Part shown: piece by piece, positions 54,941 to 63,628 of the stretch
Layout: every line of letters begins with the position of its first letter
Numbering within the stretch: the stretch's first letter is position 1
NCBI RefSeq assembly: GCF_023544465.1
Contig: NZ_JALPVL010000001.1
Location: 434,001-498,000 of the forward strand
Origin: Paractinoplanes maris
GTDB lineage: Bacteria > Actinomycetota > Actinomycetes > Mycobacteriales > Micromonosporaceae
Direction: 5' to 3'
DNA: 64,000 bases
The notes under the pieces: generated by a model
The model's input: the letters and a program-made list of their open reading frames with translations, nothing else
Told to the model about the DNA's origin: nothing
The model's database searches: none
Program-made: the position numbers and the translations under genes

Positions 54941-56052
54941 CTCGGGTGCTCGTTCTCAACAGCGGCTCGTCCTCGGTGAAATACCGGCTCTTCGACGGCG
55001 CCGGCACCGTGGCCAAGGGCCTGGTCGAACGCATCGGTGAGAGCGGTGGCGAGGTGGCCGACCACCGGGCCGCGCTGCAGGGGATCATGGACGAGGTCGA
55101 TCTGGCCGGCCTGGCCGTGGTCGGTCACCGGGTGGTGCACGGCGGCCCCGAGTTCACCGGCCCGACGGTCATCGACGACGACGTGGTGGCGCGGGTCGAG
55201 GCCCTCGTGCCGCTCGCCCCGCTGCACAACCCGGCCGCGCTGACCGGCATCGAGGTGGCCCGCAAGCTGCTGCCCGACGTGCCGCAGGTGGCCGTCTTCG
55301 ACACGGCGTTCCACGCGACCATCCCGCCCGAGGGCGTGACCTGGGCGATCGACCGGTCACTGGCCGAGCGGTGGCAGATCCGGCGGTACGGGTTCCACGG
55401 CACCTCCCACGCGTACGTCTCCCGCCGCACCGCCCAGGTGCTGGGCCGCGATCCCGCCTCGACAAACGTGATCACCCTGCATCTGGGCAACGGCGCGAGT
55501 GCCTGCGCGGTCGAGGGCGGTCGCAGCGTCGCCACCTCGATGGGCATGTCCCCGCTGCCCGGCCTGGTGATGGGCACCCGGAGCGGCGACATCGACCCGA
55601 CGGTGATCTTCCACCTGCACCGGGTGGCCGGCCTGCCGCTGGACGAGATCGAGAACTCGCTGACCCGCCACGCCGGCCTGCAGGGCCTGGCCGGGGTGAA
55701 CGACGTGCGCTCGGTGCTGGAGAAGCGCTCGCAGGGCGACCCCGACGCGACGCTGGCCTTCGACGTCTACTGCCGCCGCATCCGCGAATACGTGGGCGCC
55801 TACCTGGCCGTGCTCGGCCGGGTCGACGCCATCACGTTCACCGCCGGCGTGGGCGAGAACGCCGCCGCGGTGCGGGCCGCCGCACTGTCCGGACTCGAGC
55901 CGCTGGGCATCGAGATCGACCCGCACCGCAACGAGCGCCGTGACGAGATCATCTCCCCGCCCGGCGCCCGCATCCCCGTCTGTGTGATCGCCACCGACGA
56001 GGAACTGGAGATAGCCGACCAGTCCCGGGCGGCCTTGTCCCTGCCGCGCTGA
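54937..56052 (+). CDS. ackA: Acetate kinase
   Basis: The 371-residue ASKHA enzyme starts LVLNSGSSSVKYRLFD and has GHRVVHGG, FDTAFHATIP, YGFHGTSHAYV, HLGNGAS and TAGVGEN. These give the phosphate, acetate and nucleotide sites. It converts acetyl phosphate and ADP to acetate and ATP. It is slightly shorter than the usual 390-400 residues. It is coupled to pta, forming the standard overflow pathway. Confidence 0.96.
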   Translation: MTRVLVLNSGSSSVKYRLFDGAGTVAKGLVERIGESGGEVADHRAALQGIMDEVDLAGLAVVGHRVVHGGPEFTGPTVIDDDVVARVEALVPLAPLHNPAALTGIEVARKLLPDVPQVAVFDTAFHATIPPEGVTWAIDRSLAERWQIRRYGFHGTSHAYVSRRTAQVLGRDPASTNVITLHLGNGASACAVEGGRSVATSMGMSPLPGLVMGTRSGDIDPTVIFHLHRVAGLPLDEIENSLTRHAGLQGLAGVNDVRSVLEKRSQGDPDATLAFDVYCRRIREYVGAYLAVLGRVDAITFTAGVGENAAAVRAAALSGLEPLGIEIDPHRNERRDEIISPPGARIPVCVIATDEELEIADQSRAALSLPR

Positions 56053-56133
56053 CGGTTCGACGGCCGACGGTTCGCTGTCTTGTGGTCTGCGGGAGTCAGC
56101 CTTGTGGTCAGCGGGCGTCAGCGCATCGCCGGC

Positions 56134-56298
56134 TCAGAGAGCCAGCCAGGCGATGAGGACGATCAGCACAACGGCCACGGCGATGCCGCCGATGATCAGC
56201 GGGGTCTTCGAGGCCGCTTTCGGCTCCTGCGGGGTGCTCTGAGTGAAGGCCCGGAACGCTTCGGTGTTGCCGCTCGGGTCGACGCTGTTGTCAGACAT
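56134..56298 (-). CDS. Small single-pass membrane protein
   Basis: The 54-residue protein has a polar N-terminal half (MSDNSVDPSGNTEAFRAFTQ) and one C-terminal transmembrane helix (about 33-52) ending in WLAL. This is a C-tail-anchored layout. The start lacks a strong ribosome site. Function unknown. It converges on ackA with 81 bp between. Confidence 0.6.
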   Translation of the reverse strand: MSDNSVDPSGNTEAFRAFTQSTPQEPKAASKTPLIIGGIAVAVVLIVLIAWLAL

Positions 56299-56619
56299 GC
56301 GCAAGACCATAGCGAAACGACGCACGCCCCGCCGTACCCCACCACCGCCCTACCAGGACAAACATCATGCGTACGGCGATTTCACCCCATCGTGGGAGCG
56401 CCGCCCGCTGTCCTTGATCGCCTTCCGACCGAGCGAGGTGCCGGGGGCCCGCGCGCTCATCCCATGCCCACCGATGACGGGCACGTCAGCGCTGACACCG
56501 CCCCGGCTCCGTCAGCAACGAGATCAGCCACACCGCCGACAAACCAGGTCAGCTACCCCGCCGGCAAAATAAGATCAGCCACCCCGCCGGCGAACGGTAT
56601 CGGGAAACGCCGACGCACA
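56299..56619. other. Intergenic region with palindrome and three tandem direct repeats
   Basis: These 321 bp between two divergent genes hold a perfect palindrome GTCAGCGCTGAC (56485-56496). Three imperfect 25-26-bp direct repeats follow, starting at 56522, 56547 and 56573 (GATCAGCCAC-type, then CCGCCG). Single GTCAGC or ATCAGC words recur through the region. It looks like a regulatory array upstream of the hydrolase lipoprotein gene. Confidence 0.45.
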
Positions 56620-57573
56620 ATGGGACGGGTGCATCGCCGTCCCGTCGCCCTCGCCCTTGCCGTCGCGGTTCTGTCGACCACGCTCGTGGCGTGTTCCTCG
56701 GAGCAGCCCTCCGAGAGCTCGCCGACCGCACTGCCCTCAGCCGCGAGCATTCCGCCGGCACCGGGCGCCGCGACTACACCCGGCGCTCCTGGCGCCACGG
56801 CCGTTCCAGGTGCCACCACCGCTCCCGGCGCGACGTCAGCGCCCACGGGGTCGTTCGCGGTCGAGACCCGCACACTCAAGCTCCAGCGCGACGACCGGGC
56901 CCTGCCGACCACCGTCTGGCAGCCGAAGGGCACCGGCCCCTTCCCGCTGATCCTTTTCAGTCACGGGCTCGGCGGCAAGCCGTCCGACTACCGTGAGCTG
57001 CTCACCACCTGGGCCCGGGCCGGTTTCGTGGTCGCGGCACCGGCCTATCCGCACACCTCCGCCTCGGCCACCGAGTTCAACGTGCTCGACGTCCTCAACC
57101 AGCCCACCGACGCCAGCTATGTGATCACCGAAGCGCTCGCCGAACTGGGCCCGGTCGTCGACCAGAACCGGATCGCCGCCGCCGGCCACTCAGCCGGCGG
57201 TGTGACCACGCTGGGCCTGTTCAGCGGCAGCCGGGACGAGCGCCTCCGAGCCGGCGTGGTCCTGGCCGGTCGGCAGGTGCTTCCCCAGCCGTTCATCGGC
57301 CGCGCGGCCCCGCTGCTTTTTGTGCACGGCCGCAAGGATGCCACCGTGGCATACGCCGACGGTCGCGCCGCCTACAACGCCGTGACCTGGCCGAAGGCCT
57401 TCCTCAGCGTGACCGAGGGCGGTCATGTGGCCAGTGGCCGTTCCCTCGACGTGATCGCCGCGACAAGCACCGATTTCTGGCGCTGGACCCTTTACGGCGA
57501 CGCCAAAGCCCGCACCCGCCTCCAGAAGGACGCCACCCGCGGCGGCCTGGCCACCCTCACCAACAGCCTGTAG
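56620..57573 (+). CDS. Alpha/beta-hydrolase lipoprotein
   Basis: The 317-residue protein has a lipoprotein signal ending at LVAC (Cys25), a low-complexity Pro/Gly/Ala/Thr linker (35-78) with PGAT-type repeats, and an alpha/beta-hydrolase domain. Catalytic residues are Ser191 in GHSAGG, Asp240 in HGRKD, and His269 in EGGHV. The SHGLGG oxyanion loop is at 114-119. It resembles dienelactone-hydrolase or PAF-acetylhydrolase-like esterases and should act outside the membrane. The ATG at 56620 begins the signal; longer frames were rejected. Confidence 0.88.
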   Translation: MGRVHRRPVALALAVAVLSTTLVACSSEQPSESSPTALPSAASIPPAPGAATTPGAPGATAVPGATTAPGATSAPTGSFAVETRTLKLQRDDRALPTTVWQPKGTGPFPLILFSHGLGGKPSDYRELLTTWARAGFVVAAPAYPHTSASATEFNVLDVLNQPTDASYVITEALAELGPVVDQNRIAAAGHSAGGVTTLGLFSGSRDERLRAGVVLAGRQVLPQPFIGRAAPLLFVHGRKDATVAYADGRAAYNAVTWPKAFLSVTEGGHVASGRSLDVIAATSTDFWRWTLYGDAKARTRLQKDATRGGLATLTNSL

Positions 57574-57589
57574 CAAGCACGCTCACCCG

Positions 57590-57619
57590 GGCACCGGCAC
57601 CGGCACCGGCACCGGCACC
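57590..57619. repeat. GGCACC hexanucleotide repeat (five units)
   Basis: Five perfect GGCACC units lie between two convergent genes, just after the hydrolase stop. It is a simple sequence repeat prone to slippage. Confidence 0.9.
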
Positions 57620-57641
57620 GGCGAGTCTCGGGAACCGCGGG

Positions 57642-58592
57642 TCAGTGCAGGAAGTCGATCGCCACCTTTCCGAAGATCTCGCCGGACTCGAGGCGGGCGA
57701 AGGCGTCGGCCACGGCGCTGAAGCCGTAGGTGGAGTCGATGACGGGGCGCACGTCCTTCTCGACCAGGAAGGCCAGCAGGGCGGCCAGCTCGGGGCCGGT
57801 GCCCATCGTGCTGCCGAGGACGTCGAGCCGCATCGCGAAGACCCGGCGCAGGTCGACCGTGGCCAGATGGCCGCCGGTCGCGCCGCACACCACGATGCGG
57901 GCGCCGGGCGCGCTGCACTTCATCGAGTGGTCGAAGGTGGGCGCGCCGACCGACTCGATCACCACGTCGACGCGCTCGGGCAGGCGGGCGCCGGGCTCGA
58001 CGGCCGTGGCGCCCAGCTCGGCGATGCGCTCCCGCTTCCCGGGGTCGCGGCTGGTGACATAGACCCGCTTGCCCATGGCCACCGCGAGCGCGACAGCGGC
58101 CGTGGCCACCCCACCGCCGGCGCCCTGCACCAGCACCGCGGAGGCCTCCTCGACCCGGCCGCGCGTGGTCAGCATGTGGAAGGCGGTCAGCCAAGCCGTG
58201 GGCAGGCAGGCGGCATCGAGGAACGACAGGCCGGCCGGCTTGGGGATGAGGTTGCCGCGCGGCACCGCGACATGCTCGGCGAGCGTGCCGGGGTGCCGCT
58301 CGGACAGCAGCGAGAGACCGCGCGGGTCGGCATCGTCGGGGACGACCGGATAGACGACCACCTCGTTACCGTCCTGATCGACGCCGGCGGCGTCGCAGCC
58401 CAGGATCATCGGCAAGCGGTCGGCCCGCAGACCGACCCCGCGCAGCGACCAGATGTCGTGCTGGTTGAGCGAGGCCGCCCGCACGTCGACCGTGGCCCAG
58501 CCGTCGGGCGGGGTGGGGTCGGGCAGGTCGGCCACACGCAGGGCGGAAAGGGGAGTCGTCGGGTCAGAGGCTATGGCGTAGGCGGCGCGCAT
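57642..58592 (-). CDS. Zinc-independent quinone oxidoreductase-like MDR protein
   Basis: The 316-residue medium-chain dehydrogenase has the N-terminal GroES-like fold (ASLNQHDIWSLRG; LGCDAAGV), the cofactor loop VQGAGGGVATAAVALA, and the C-terminal FGKVAIDF end. The Cys ligands for structural zinc are absent, so it is a quinone reductase or enoyl reductase type. It uses NADPH to reduce quinones or unsaturated carbonyls. The ATG at 58592 was preferred to a GTG 6 bp earlier; neither has a strong ribosome site. Confidence 0.9.
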   Translation of the reverse strand: MRAAYAIASDPTTPLSALRVADLPDPTPPDGWATVDVRAASLNQHDIWSLRGVGLRADRLPMILGCDAAGVDQDGNEVVVYPVVPDDADPRGLSLLSERHPGTLAEHVAVPRGNLIPKPAGLSFLDAACLPTAWLTAFHMLTTRGRVEEASAVLVQGAGGGVATAAVALAVAMGKRVYVTSRDPGKRERIAELGATAVEPGARLPERVDVVIESVGAPTFDHSMKCSAPGARIVVCGATGGHLATVDLRRVFAMRLDVLGSTMGTGPELAALLAFLVEKDVRPVIDSTYGFSAVADAFARLESGEIFGKVAIDFLH

Positions 58593-58722
58593 AGGCACAG
58601 ACCATAGTGGCCGGTGACGATCACCCGTGCGTTTTCCACACTCGCGCGTTGTCCACAGGCCGCCGGCTCCGCCTCAGCACGATCTTGCGGCTTCCCGCGA
58701 TGATGACCGGGTCCCCAGCCGC

Positions 58723-58758
58723 GACGGCTGGGCACCCCAACCGGGATGCCCAGCCGTC
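58723..58758 (-). terminator. Hairpin at the end of the malic enzyme gene
   Basis: GACGGCTGGGCA / TGCCCAGCCGTC, 12-bp perfect stem with a 12-base loop, starting at the malic enzyme stop codon. Confidence 0.7.
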
Positions 58759-59995
58759 AGCCGGGCAGTGGCGCGGAGCGCTGGATCGGTGCGACCGGAG
58801 CCGATCGGCGGGCCACTCCATCGGCCTCGGCCGCCGCGGTCACTGCGGCCGCCACCGCCGGTGCCACGCGCGGGTCCAGCGGCGACGGCACGATCGCGTC
58901 GGCGCGCAGGTCGTCCGACACCACGTCGGCGATGGCTGACGCGGCCGCCACCTTCATCCGCTCGGTGATGGTGCTCGCCCGCACGTCCAGCGCGCCCCGG
59001 AAGATGCCCGGGAAGGCCAGCACGTTGTTGATCTGGTTGGGGAAGTCGCTGCGCCCGGTCGCGACGATCGCCGCGTATTTGTGAGCGACGTCGGGGTGCA
59101 CCTCGGGTGTCGGGTTGGCCATCGCGAAGATGATGCCGCCGGGCGCCATGCCGGCCACGGCGCTCTCCTCGATGTGCCCGCCGGAGACCCCGATCAGCAC
59201 GTCCGCCCCGATCAGGGCTTCGGCGATCCCACCCGTACGCCCGGAGAGGTTGGTCGTCGCGGCCAGCGACGCCTTGACCGGGGTGAGGTCGCCGCGCTCG
59301 GCGTGGATGATGCCGCGCGAGTCGCAGATGATGACGTTGGCCCCGTCCACGCCCGCGGCGATGAGCATCCGGGTGATCGCCACCCCGGCCGCGCCCGCTC
59401 CGCTGATCACCACGCGCAGGTCCCCGAGGTCGCGCCCGAGCAGCTTGGCCGCGTTACGCAGCGCGGCCAGCGTGACCACCGCGGTGCCGTGCTGGTCGTC
59501 GTGGAAGACCGGGATGTCGAGCTCGGCGTCGAGGCGGCGCTCGATCTCGAAGCAGCGCGGGGCGCTGATGTCCTCGAGGTTGATGCCGCCGAAGGACGGG
59601 GCCATCGCCTTGATCGCCGCGATGATCCCCTCGACGTCCTGCGTGTCGAGGCAGATCGGGATCGAGTCGACGCCGCCGAACTTCTTGAACAGGATCGACT
59701 TGCCCTCCATGACCGGCATCGCGGCCTTGGCGCCGATGTTGCCGAGGCCGAGCACGGCCGAGCCGTCGGTGACCACGGCGACCGTGTTGGCCGTCCACGT
59801 GTAGTCGGCGTAGAGCGCCGGGTCGTCGGCGATGGCCTCGCAGACCCGGGCCACGCCGGGCGTGTAGGCCAGGGAGAGGTGGTCGCGGCTGGCCAGCGGG
59901 ACGGTCAGGCTGATCTCCATCTTGCCGCGTTTGTGCAGCTCGAAGACCGGATCGGCGGCGAGGGCGGGGTCGAGCTCGAAACTGAAGAAGGACAC
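58757..59995 (-). CDS. NAD(P)-dependent malic enzyme (MaeB-like, short form)
   Basis: The 412-residue protein has the malic enzyme N-domain (LSLAYTPGVARVCEAI; SIPICLDTQDVEGII; the metal-binding DDQHGTA) and an NAD(P) domain with ISGAGAAGVAI. It oxidatively decarboxylates malate to pyruvate. It lacks the phosphotransacetylase-like tail of longer MaeB proteins. The GTG at 59995 is preferred because GGAG lies 5 bp upstream; an ATG 18 bp earlier has no such site. It stands alone on its strand with a hairpin at its end. Confidence 0.93.
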   Translation of the reverse strand: MSFFSFELDPALAADPVFELHKRGKMEISLTVPLASRDHLSLAYTPGVARVCEAIADDPALYADYTWTANTVAVVTDGSAVLGLGNIGAKAAMPVMEGKSILFKKFGGVDSIPICLDTQDVEGIIAAIKAMAPSFGGINLEDISAPRCFEIERRLDAELDIPVFHDDQHGTAVVTLAALRNAAKLLGRDLGDLRVVISGAGAAGVAITRMLIAAGVDGANVIICDSRGIIHAERGDLTPVKASLAATTNLSGRTGGIAEALIGADVLIGVSGGHIEESAVAGMAPGGIIFAMANPTPEVHPDVAHKYAAIVATGRSDFPNQINNVLAFPGIFRGALDVRASTITERMKVAAASAIADVVSDDLRADAIVPSPLDPRVAPAVAAAVTAAAEADGVARRSAPVAPIQRSAPLPG

Positions 59996-60134
59996 GGGGA
60001 CTCCAACCGGCATCGGGACATAGGTCAGCGAGGCGGTCGCGACGGCGAGTAGTGCGCCGGACCGGAACGCGATGCGGGGATCACCCGGGAGACAACAACC
60101 GCGAGGCGCGAGTGTGCGCCGCGGTGCTGCGACA

Positions 60135-60443
60135 TTAACCTAGCCGACCGAGCCTCGGGTAGTAGCGGAACAACACCCGGCCGATGACATCCGCCACGCC
60201 GTATTTCCGGCTGTCGTCCTCGATCAGCTGGTTGTCGCCCTGTATCCACCACCCGCCGTCCTCAGGCCTTACCGTGCGCTTCACGACCAGCAGGTCGGGC
60301 CGGCTGCGGAATCTGGCGACCACCACATCCCCCGCGCGCACGCGCGCGCCGCGTCGCACGATCAGGGCGTCGCCGTCGCGCAGGACGGGCACCATCGACG
60401 GTCCCCGGACGAGTACCGCGAACAGTGGTTGTTGCCACCTCAC
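60135..60443 (-). CDS. sodX: SodX-type S26 signal peptidase for Ni-superoxide dismutase
   Basis: The 102-residue protein has the minimal S26 peptidase core: Ser16 in RGPSMVPVLRDGD and Lys55 in LLVVKRTV, the Ser-Lys dyad, and GDN near the end. No membrane anchor is seen. SodX removes the propeptide of SodN so that His1 and Cys2 can bind nickel. I chose the GTG at 60443 because GGAGG precedes it by 8 bp; longer in-frame starts upstream lack one. It is divergent from sodN, with an 86-bp shared control region, as in Streptomyces and Micromonospora. Confidence 0.9.
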   Translation of the reverse strand: MRWQQPLFAVLVRGPSMVPVLRDGDALIVRRGARVRAGDVVVARFRSRPDLLVVKRTVRPEDGGWWIQGDNQLIEDDSRKYGVADVIGRVLFRYYPRLGRLG

Positions 60444-60529
60444 GGCATCAGTCCTCCAACGCTTTAAGTCCACCGTGTAAGGGGTAGTGTCAACCACGGA
60501 TCATCGCAAACTCATATGGAGGAGTCCTG

Positions 60530-60934
60530 ATGCGACTTCCGCGTTTCCTCATGCCTCGAACCGTGGTCACCGCCCACTGCGACCTTCCGTGTGGCGTCTA
60601 CGACCCGGCGCAGGCCCGGATCGAGGCCGAGTCGGTCAAGGCCATCGCCGAGAAGTACCAGGCGAACACCGACCCCGAGTTCCGCACGCGCGCCATCATC
60701 ATCAAGGAGCAGCGGGCCGAGCTGGTCAAGCACCACCTGTGGGTGCTGTGGACCGACTACTTCAAGCCCCCGCACTTCGAGAAGTACCCGAACCTGCACC
60801 AGCTGTTCAACGAGGCCACCAAGCTCGCCGGCGCGTCCGGCGCCAAGGGCTCGGTCGACCCCGCTGTCGCCGACCAGCTCCTCGGCAAGATCGAGGAGAT
60901 CTCCAAGATCTTCTGGGAGACCAAGCAGGCCTGA
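60530..60934 (+). CDS. sodN: Nickel superoxide dismutase precursor
   Basis: The 134-residue precursor has a 15-residue propeptide ending VVTA, then the nickel hook HCDLPCGVYDP (His16, Cys17, Cys21; mature His1, Cys2, Cys6). A four-helix body follows. It converts superoxide to oxygen and peroxide in the cytoplasm. GGAGGAG precedes the ATG. A terminator follows at 60959. Nickel-dependent control by a Nur-type repressor is common, but I could not identify a convincing Nur box in the gap. Confidence 0.96.
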   Translation: MRLPRFLMPRTVVTAHCDLPCGVYDPAQARIEAESVKAIAEKYQANTDPEFRTRAIIIKEQRAELVKHHLWVLWTDYFKPPHFEKYPNLHQLFNEATKLAGASGAKGSVDPAVADQLLGKIEEISKIFWETKQA

Positions 60935-60958
60935 TCAGGCCGACAGAGCAAGGCCGAT

Positions 60959-60997
60959 CGCGGCCGGTACGCCCACCGGGGTGTACCGGCCGCGTCT
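60959..60997 (+). terminator. Terminator after sodN
   Basis: CGCGGCCGGTAC / GTACCGGCCGCG, 12-bp stem with a 12-base loop, followed by TCT. Confidence 0.8.
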
Positions 60998-61056
60998 GCT
61001 CAGTGACCGGCTTGCGCGAAGCGCTGTAAAGTCTGCTGGCGTCAGGAGGAGAATCG

Positions 61057-61470
61057 GTGAACCAGGTGACGGAACGTAATCCGGACCCGGCGGTGGGCGA
61101 CGACGTCGTGCTGCTGACCGTGCCCGCCGACGGTGGCTACCTGGGCGTCCTCCGGACGGCGACGGCCGGTCTGGCCGCCCGGCTGCACTTCGCGCTGGAC
61201 GAGATCGAGGATCTGCGGATCGCCGTCGACGAGGCGTGCGCGATGCTGCTGGCGATCGCGACCCGCGGCGCCGAGCTCGACTGCCGGTTCGCCGTCACCG
61301 AGGACGCTCTGACGGTCGAGGTCACGGTCACGACCGTACGAGGGGCGAAGCTGCCGGCCGAGTCGTCCTTCGCGTGGAAGGTGCTGACCGCCCTCACCAC
61401 GTCGGCCGCCGCCGAGGCGACCGGCCAGCGAGCGACGATCCGCCTGGTCACCCGCCGCACCGGCGCCTGA
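61057..61470 (+). CDS. RsbW-like ATP-binding anti-sigma regulatory protein
   Basis: From a GTG with AGGAG upstream the protein has 137 residues of the HATPase_c_2 fold. It has VPADGGYLGVLRTATAGLAARL, then EIEDLRIAVDEACAMLL, the N-box helix. The Asn usual in the N-box is Met here. The C-terminal beta strands end in TIRLVTRR. Such proteins bind a sigma factor or STAS-domain partner; the gene for a SigF-type sigma factor is often next to it but is not in this window. Confidence 0.8.
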   Translation: MNQVTERNPDPAVGDDVVLLTVPADGGYLGVLRTATAGLAARLHFALDEIEDLRIAVDEACAMLLAIATRGAELDCRFAVTEDALTVEVTVTTVRGAKLPAESSFAWKVLTALTTSAAAEATGQRATIRLVTRRTGA

Positions 61471-61497
61471 CCAGAGAGACCGAGGCCCGCCGCTGGG

Positions 61498-62190
61498 CTA
61501 GTGCAGCACCGCGGAGATGTAGTCCAGGTGTTGCGCCGCGGCCCGGGTCGCCGACTCCGCGTCCCGCATGATCAGGCAGTCCAGGATCAGCCGGTGGTCG
61601 GCGTCGATCTGCCGCCAGTATCCGGGTGGCAGGTTCTCCGTGACGTCCTCGCCGAAACTCGCGAAGTAGAGCGGGCGCACGATGAGGTCGTAGAGCGGGT
61701 TCATGGTCGCCTTGGCCACGGCCAGATGGAACGCCGCATGCGCCGCCAGCATCGTCTCGAGGTCGTCGACCGCCGGGTCGAAGAACGCACCGCGCATCTC
61801 GGCCAGGTGGTCGTCGTCGCGGCGGATCGCGGCCAGGCCCGCGGCCGGCACTTCGAGCGCCCGGCGCAGCTCGAGCAGGTCGGTCAAGCCGACCCCGGCC
61901 GAATTCGACAACAGTGTGAAACCGGTGGCCAGCCCCTCGGCCAGCTGCTCGGCGTCGGGGTGGGCGACGAAGCTGCCGCCGGTGACGCCGCGGGTCGTGA
62001 CGATCAGGTGCTGGCTGGCCAGCAGCCGCAGGGCTTCCCGGACGGTGCTGCGGCTGACGCCCGTCTTGACACACAGCTCCGGCTCGGGTGGCAGCCGCTC
62101 GCCGGGTTGCAGCCGCCCCGAGGTGATGTCTGCTCGTAACTCATCCGCCAGCAGTTGATATGCGGGCGGGCGCACCGTTGATCCCGTCAC
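61498..62190 (-). CDS. GntR-family (FadR-type) regulator
   Basis: The 230-residue protein has an N-terminal winged helix (LADELRADITSGRLQPGERLP; TGVSRSTVREALRLLASQ) and an all-helical FCD ligand domain with conserved metal-binding His near HAAFHLAVAKAT and ADHRLILDC. It represses carboxylic acid or sugar acid genes in general; the target here is unknown. The start is uncertain: GTG at 62190 or GTG at 62175. Confidence 0.9.
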   Translation of the reverse strand: MTGSTVRPPAYQLLADELRADITSGRLQPGERLPPEPELCVKTGVSRSTVREALRLLASQHLIVTTRGVTGGSFVAHPDAEQLAEGLATGFTLLSNSAGVGLTDLLELRRALEVPAAGLAAIRRDDDHLAEMRGAFFDPAVDDLETMLAAHAAFHLAVAKATMNPLYDLIVRPLYFASFGEDVTENLPPGYWRQIDADHRLILDCLIMRDAESATRAAAQHLDYISAVLH

Positions 62191-62229
62191 ATCTCTCAGG
62201 GTAGGCCCTGGCCCGGCGAATGAGGGCAA

Positions 62230-62625
62230 TTAATCGATGCCCAACGCTCTGGTGCTGGGCGGGAGCACGATCAACAGACCCACGAGCAGGCCGAGTGCCA
62301 TCAGCACCAGGCCCAGCCAGACCGGGCCGACCTGCAACAGGAATCCACCGGCGGCGATGGTGAAGAGCTGGATCACGATGGCCGGCCCCCGGGCGCCGCG
62401 CTGCCGTCGGCCGAGCCCCCGGGCGACGAAGAACACGGCCGCCACGCCGAGCGCGGTGAAAACGGTCAGGGCCACCGCCATGCCGACATTCACCGAGGGG
62501 CTCGTCACATCGAGCACGATGAGGTAGACGGTGAGCCCAGCCAGGGCCGCACACTCCAGGTAAAGCAGCCGCACCGCCCACACCAGCGTCGCGGGCTTGT
62601 CAACGACTGACTTCTCACCGGTCAC
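62230..62625 (-). CDS. Four-TM membrane protein (unrecognised)
   Basis: The 131-residue protein has four hydrophobic segments (about 13-38, 45-68, 80-98 and 102-122), a basic loop after the second (GLGRRQRGARG), and a short tail. It begins at a GTG and diverges from the DAG kinase with a 52-bp gap. Function unknown. Confidence 0.75.
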   Translation of the reverse strand: MTGEKSVVDKPATLVWAVRLLYLECAALAGLTVYLIVLDVTSPSVNVGMAVALTVFTALGVAAVFFVARGLGRRQRGARGPAIVIQLFTIAAGGFLLQVGPVWLGLVLMALGLLVGLLIVLPPSTRALGID

Positions 62626-62677
62626 TGGAGCACCATACCGACAGTGTTTCGGGCGGCTCTTGGGTACAGTGCCGCGC

Positions 62678-63628
62678 ATGCGAGCGTTACTGCTGGTCAA
62701 CCCCAAGGCCACGACCACCAGCGAGCGCACCCGAGACGTCCTGGTCCGAGCCCTGCGCAGCGCGGTCGAGCTGTCCGTGGAATACACGACCCGCCGCGGC
62801 CACGCCGCGACGCTGGCCCGGGCCGCGGCCGAGAGCGGGGTCGACGTCGTCGTCACGCTGGGCGGGGACGGCACGGTCAACGAGGCGGTCAACGGTCTGA
62901 TGACCGCCGAGGCCGTGCTGAGCGGGCTGACCGGCCCGCGCGCCCGGGTGCTGCCGGCCCTGGCGGTCGTGCCGGGCGGTTCGACCAACGTCTTCGCCCG
63001 GGCGCTCGGCCTTCCCCGCGACTGGGTCGAGGGCACCAGCGTGATCCTCGACGGCCTGCGTGACGGGCGGCACCGGGTGATCGGTCTCGGTCGCGCCGAC
63101 GACCGCTACTTCACCTTCGCGGCCGGCATGGGTCTCGACGCCGCCGTGGTGCGCCGCGTCGAGCAGGCCCGGCTGCGCGGCCGCACGTCCACACCCGGGC
63201 TCTACTTCCGGTCGATCGTCGGCCAGATGATCACCGGTGAGGACCGCAAGTCTCCCCCGCTGTCCCTCGAGCGCCCCGGCGAGCCGGCCGAGCCCGACCT
63301 CGGCACCGTCATCATTCAGAACACCGCGCCCTGGACCTATGTCGGCGACCGGCCGATCAACCCGAGCCCGGGGGCCTCGTTCGACCGCGGCCTCGACGTG
63401 ATGGCCCTGCGTGGCCTGGCCGTCACCGGCACCACCCGTACGCTGGCCCAGCTCGCCACGCGCAAGGGCGACCCGTCCGGCAAGCATGTCCTGCATCTGC
63501 ACGACCAGGACGAGTTCACGGTCATCGCTTCCCGCCCCCAGCCGTTCCAGCTCGACGGCGACTATCTGGGCGAGCGCCAGAAGGTGCACTTCGTGTCCGT
63601 TCCCGAAGCACTACGTGTGATCTGCTGA
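62678..63628 (+). CDS. Diacylglycerol kinase-family lipid kinase
   Basis: The 316-residue protein has the DAGK catalytic motif GGDGT (62-66), PGGSTNVFARALG and the C-terminal YLGERQKVHF-type end. It phosphorylates diacylglycerol or a related lipid using ATP, feeding phosphatidic acid synthesis. Its position before a region with a CRP-like site matches loci where whiB follows, but the next gene is cut off. Confidence 0.92.
   Translation: MRALLLVNPKATTTSERTRDVLVRALRSAVELSVEYTTRRGHAATLARAAAESGVDVVVTLGGDGTVNEAVNGLMTAEAVLSGLTGPRARVLPALAVVPGGSTNVFARALGLPRDWVEGTSVILDGLRDGRHRVIGLGRADDRYFTFAAGMGLDAAVVRRVEQARLRGRTSTPGLYFRSIVGQMITGEDRKSPPLSLERPGEPAEPDLGTVIIQNTAPWTYVGDRPINPSPGASFDRGLDVMALRGLAVTGTTRTLAQLATRKGDPSGKHVLHLHDQDEFTVIASRPQPFQLDGDYLGERQKVHFVSVPEALRVIC

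Noticed and set aside
60444..60529. Nur box between sodX and sodN
   Set aside because: TGTCAA and TCGCAA words occur, but spacing and symmetry do not fit the known Nur site.
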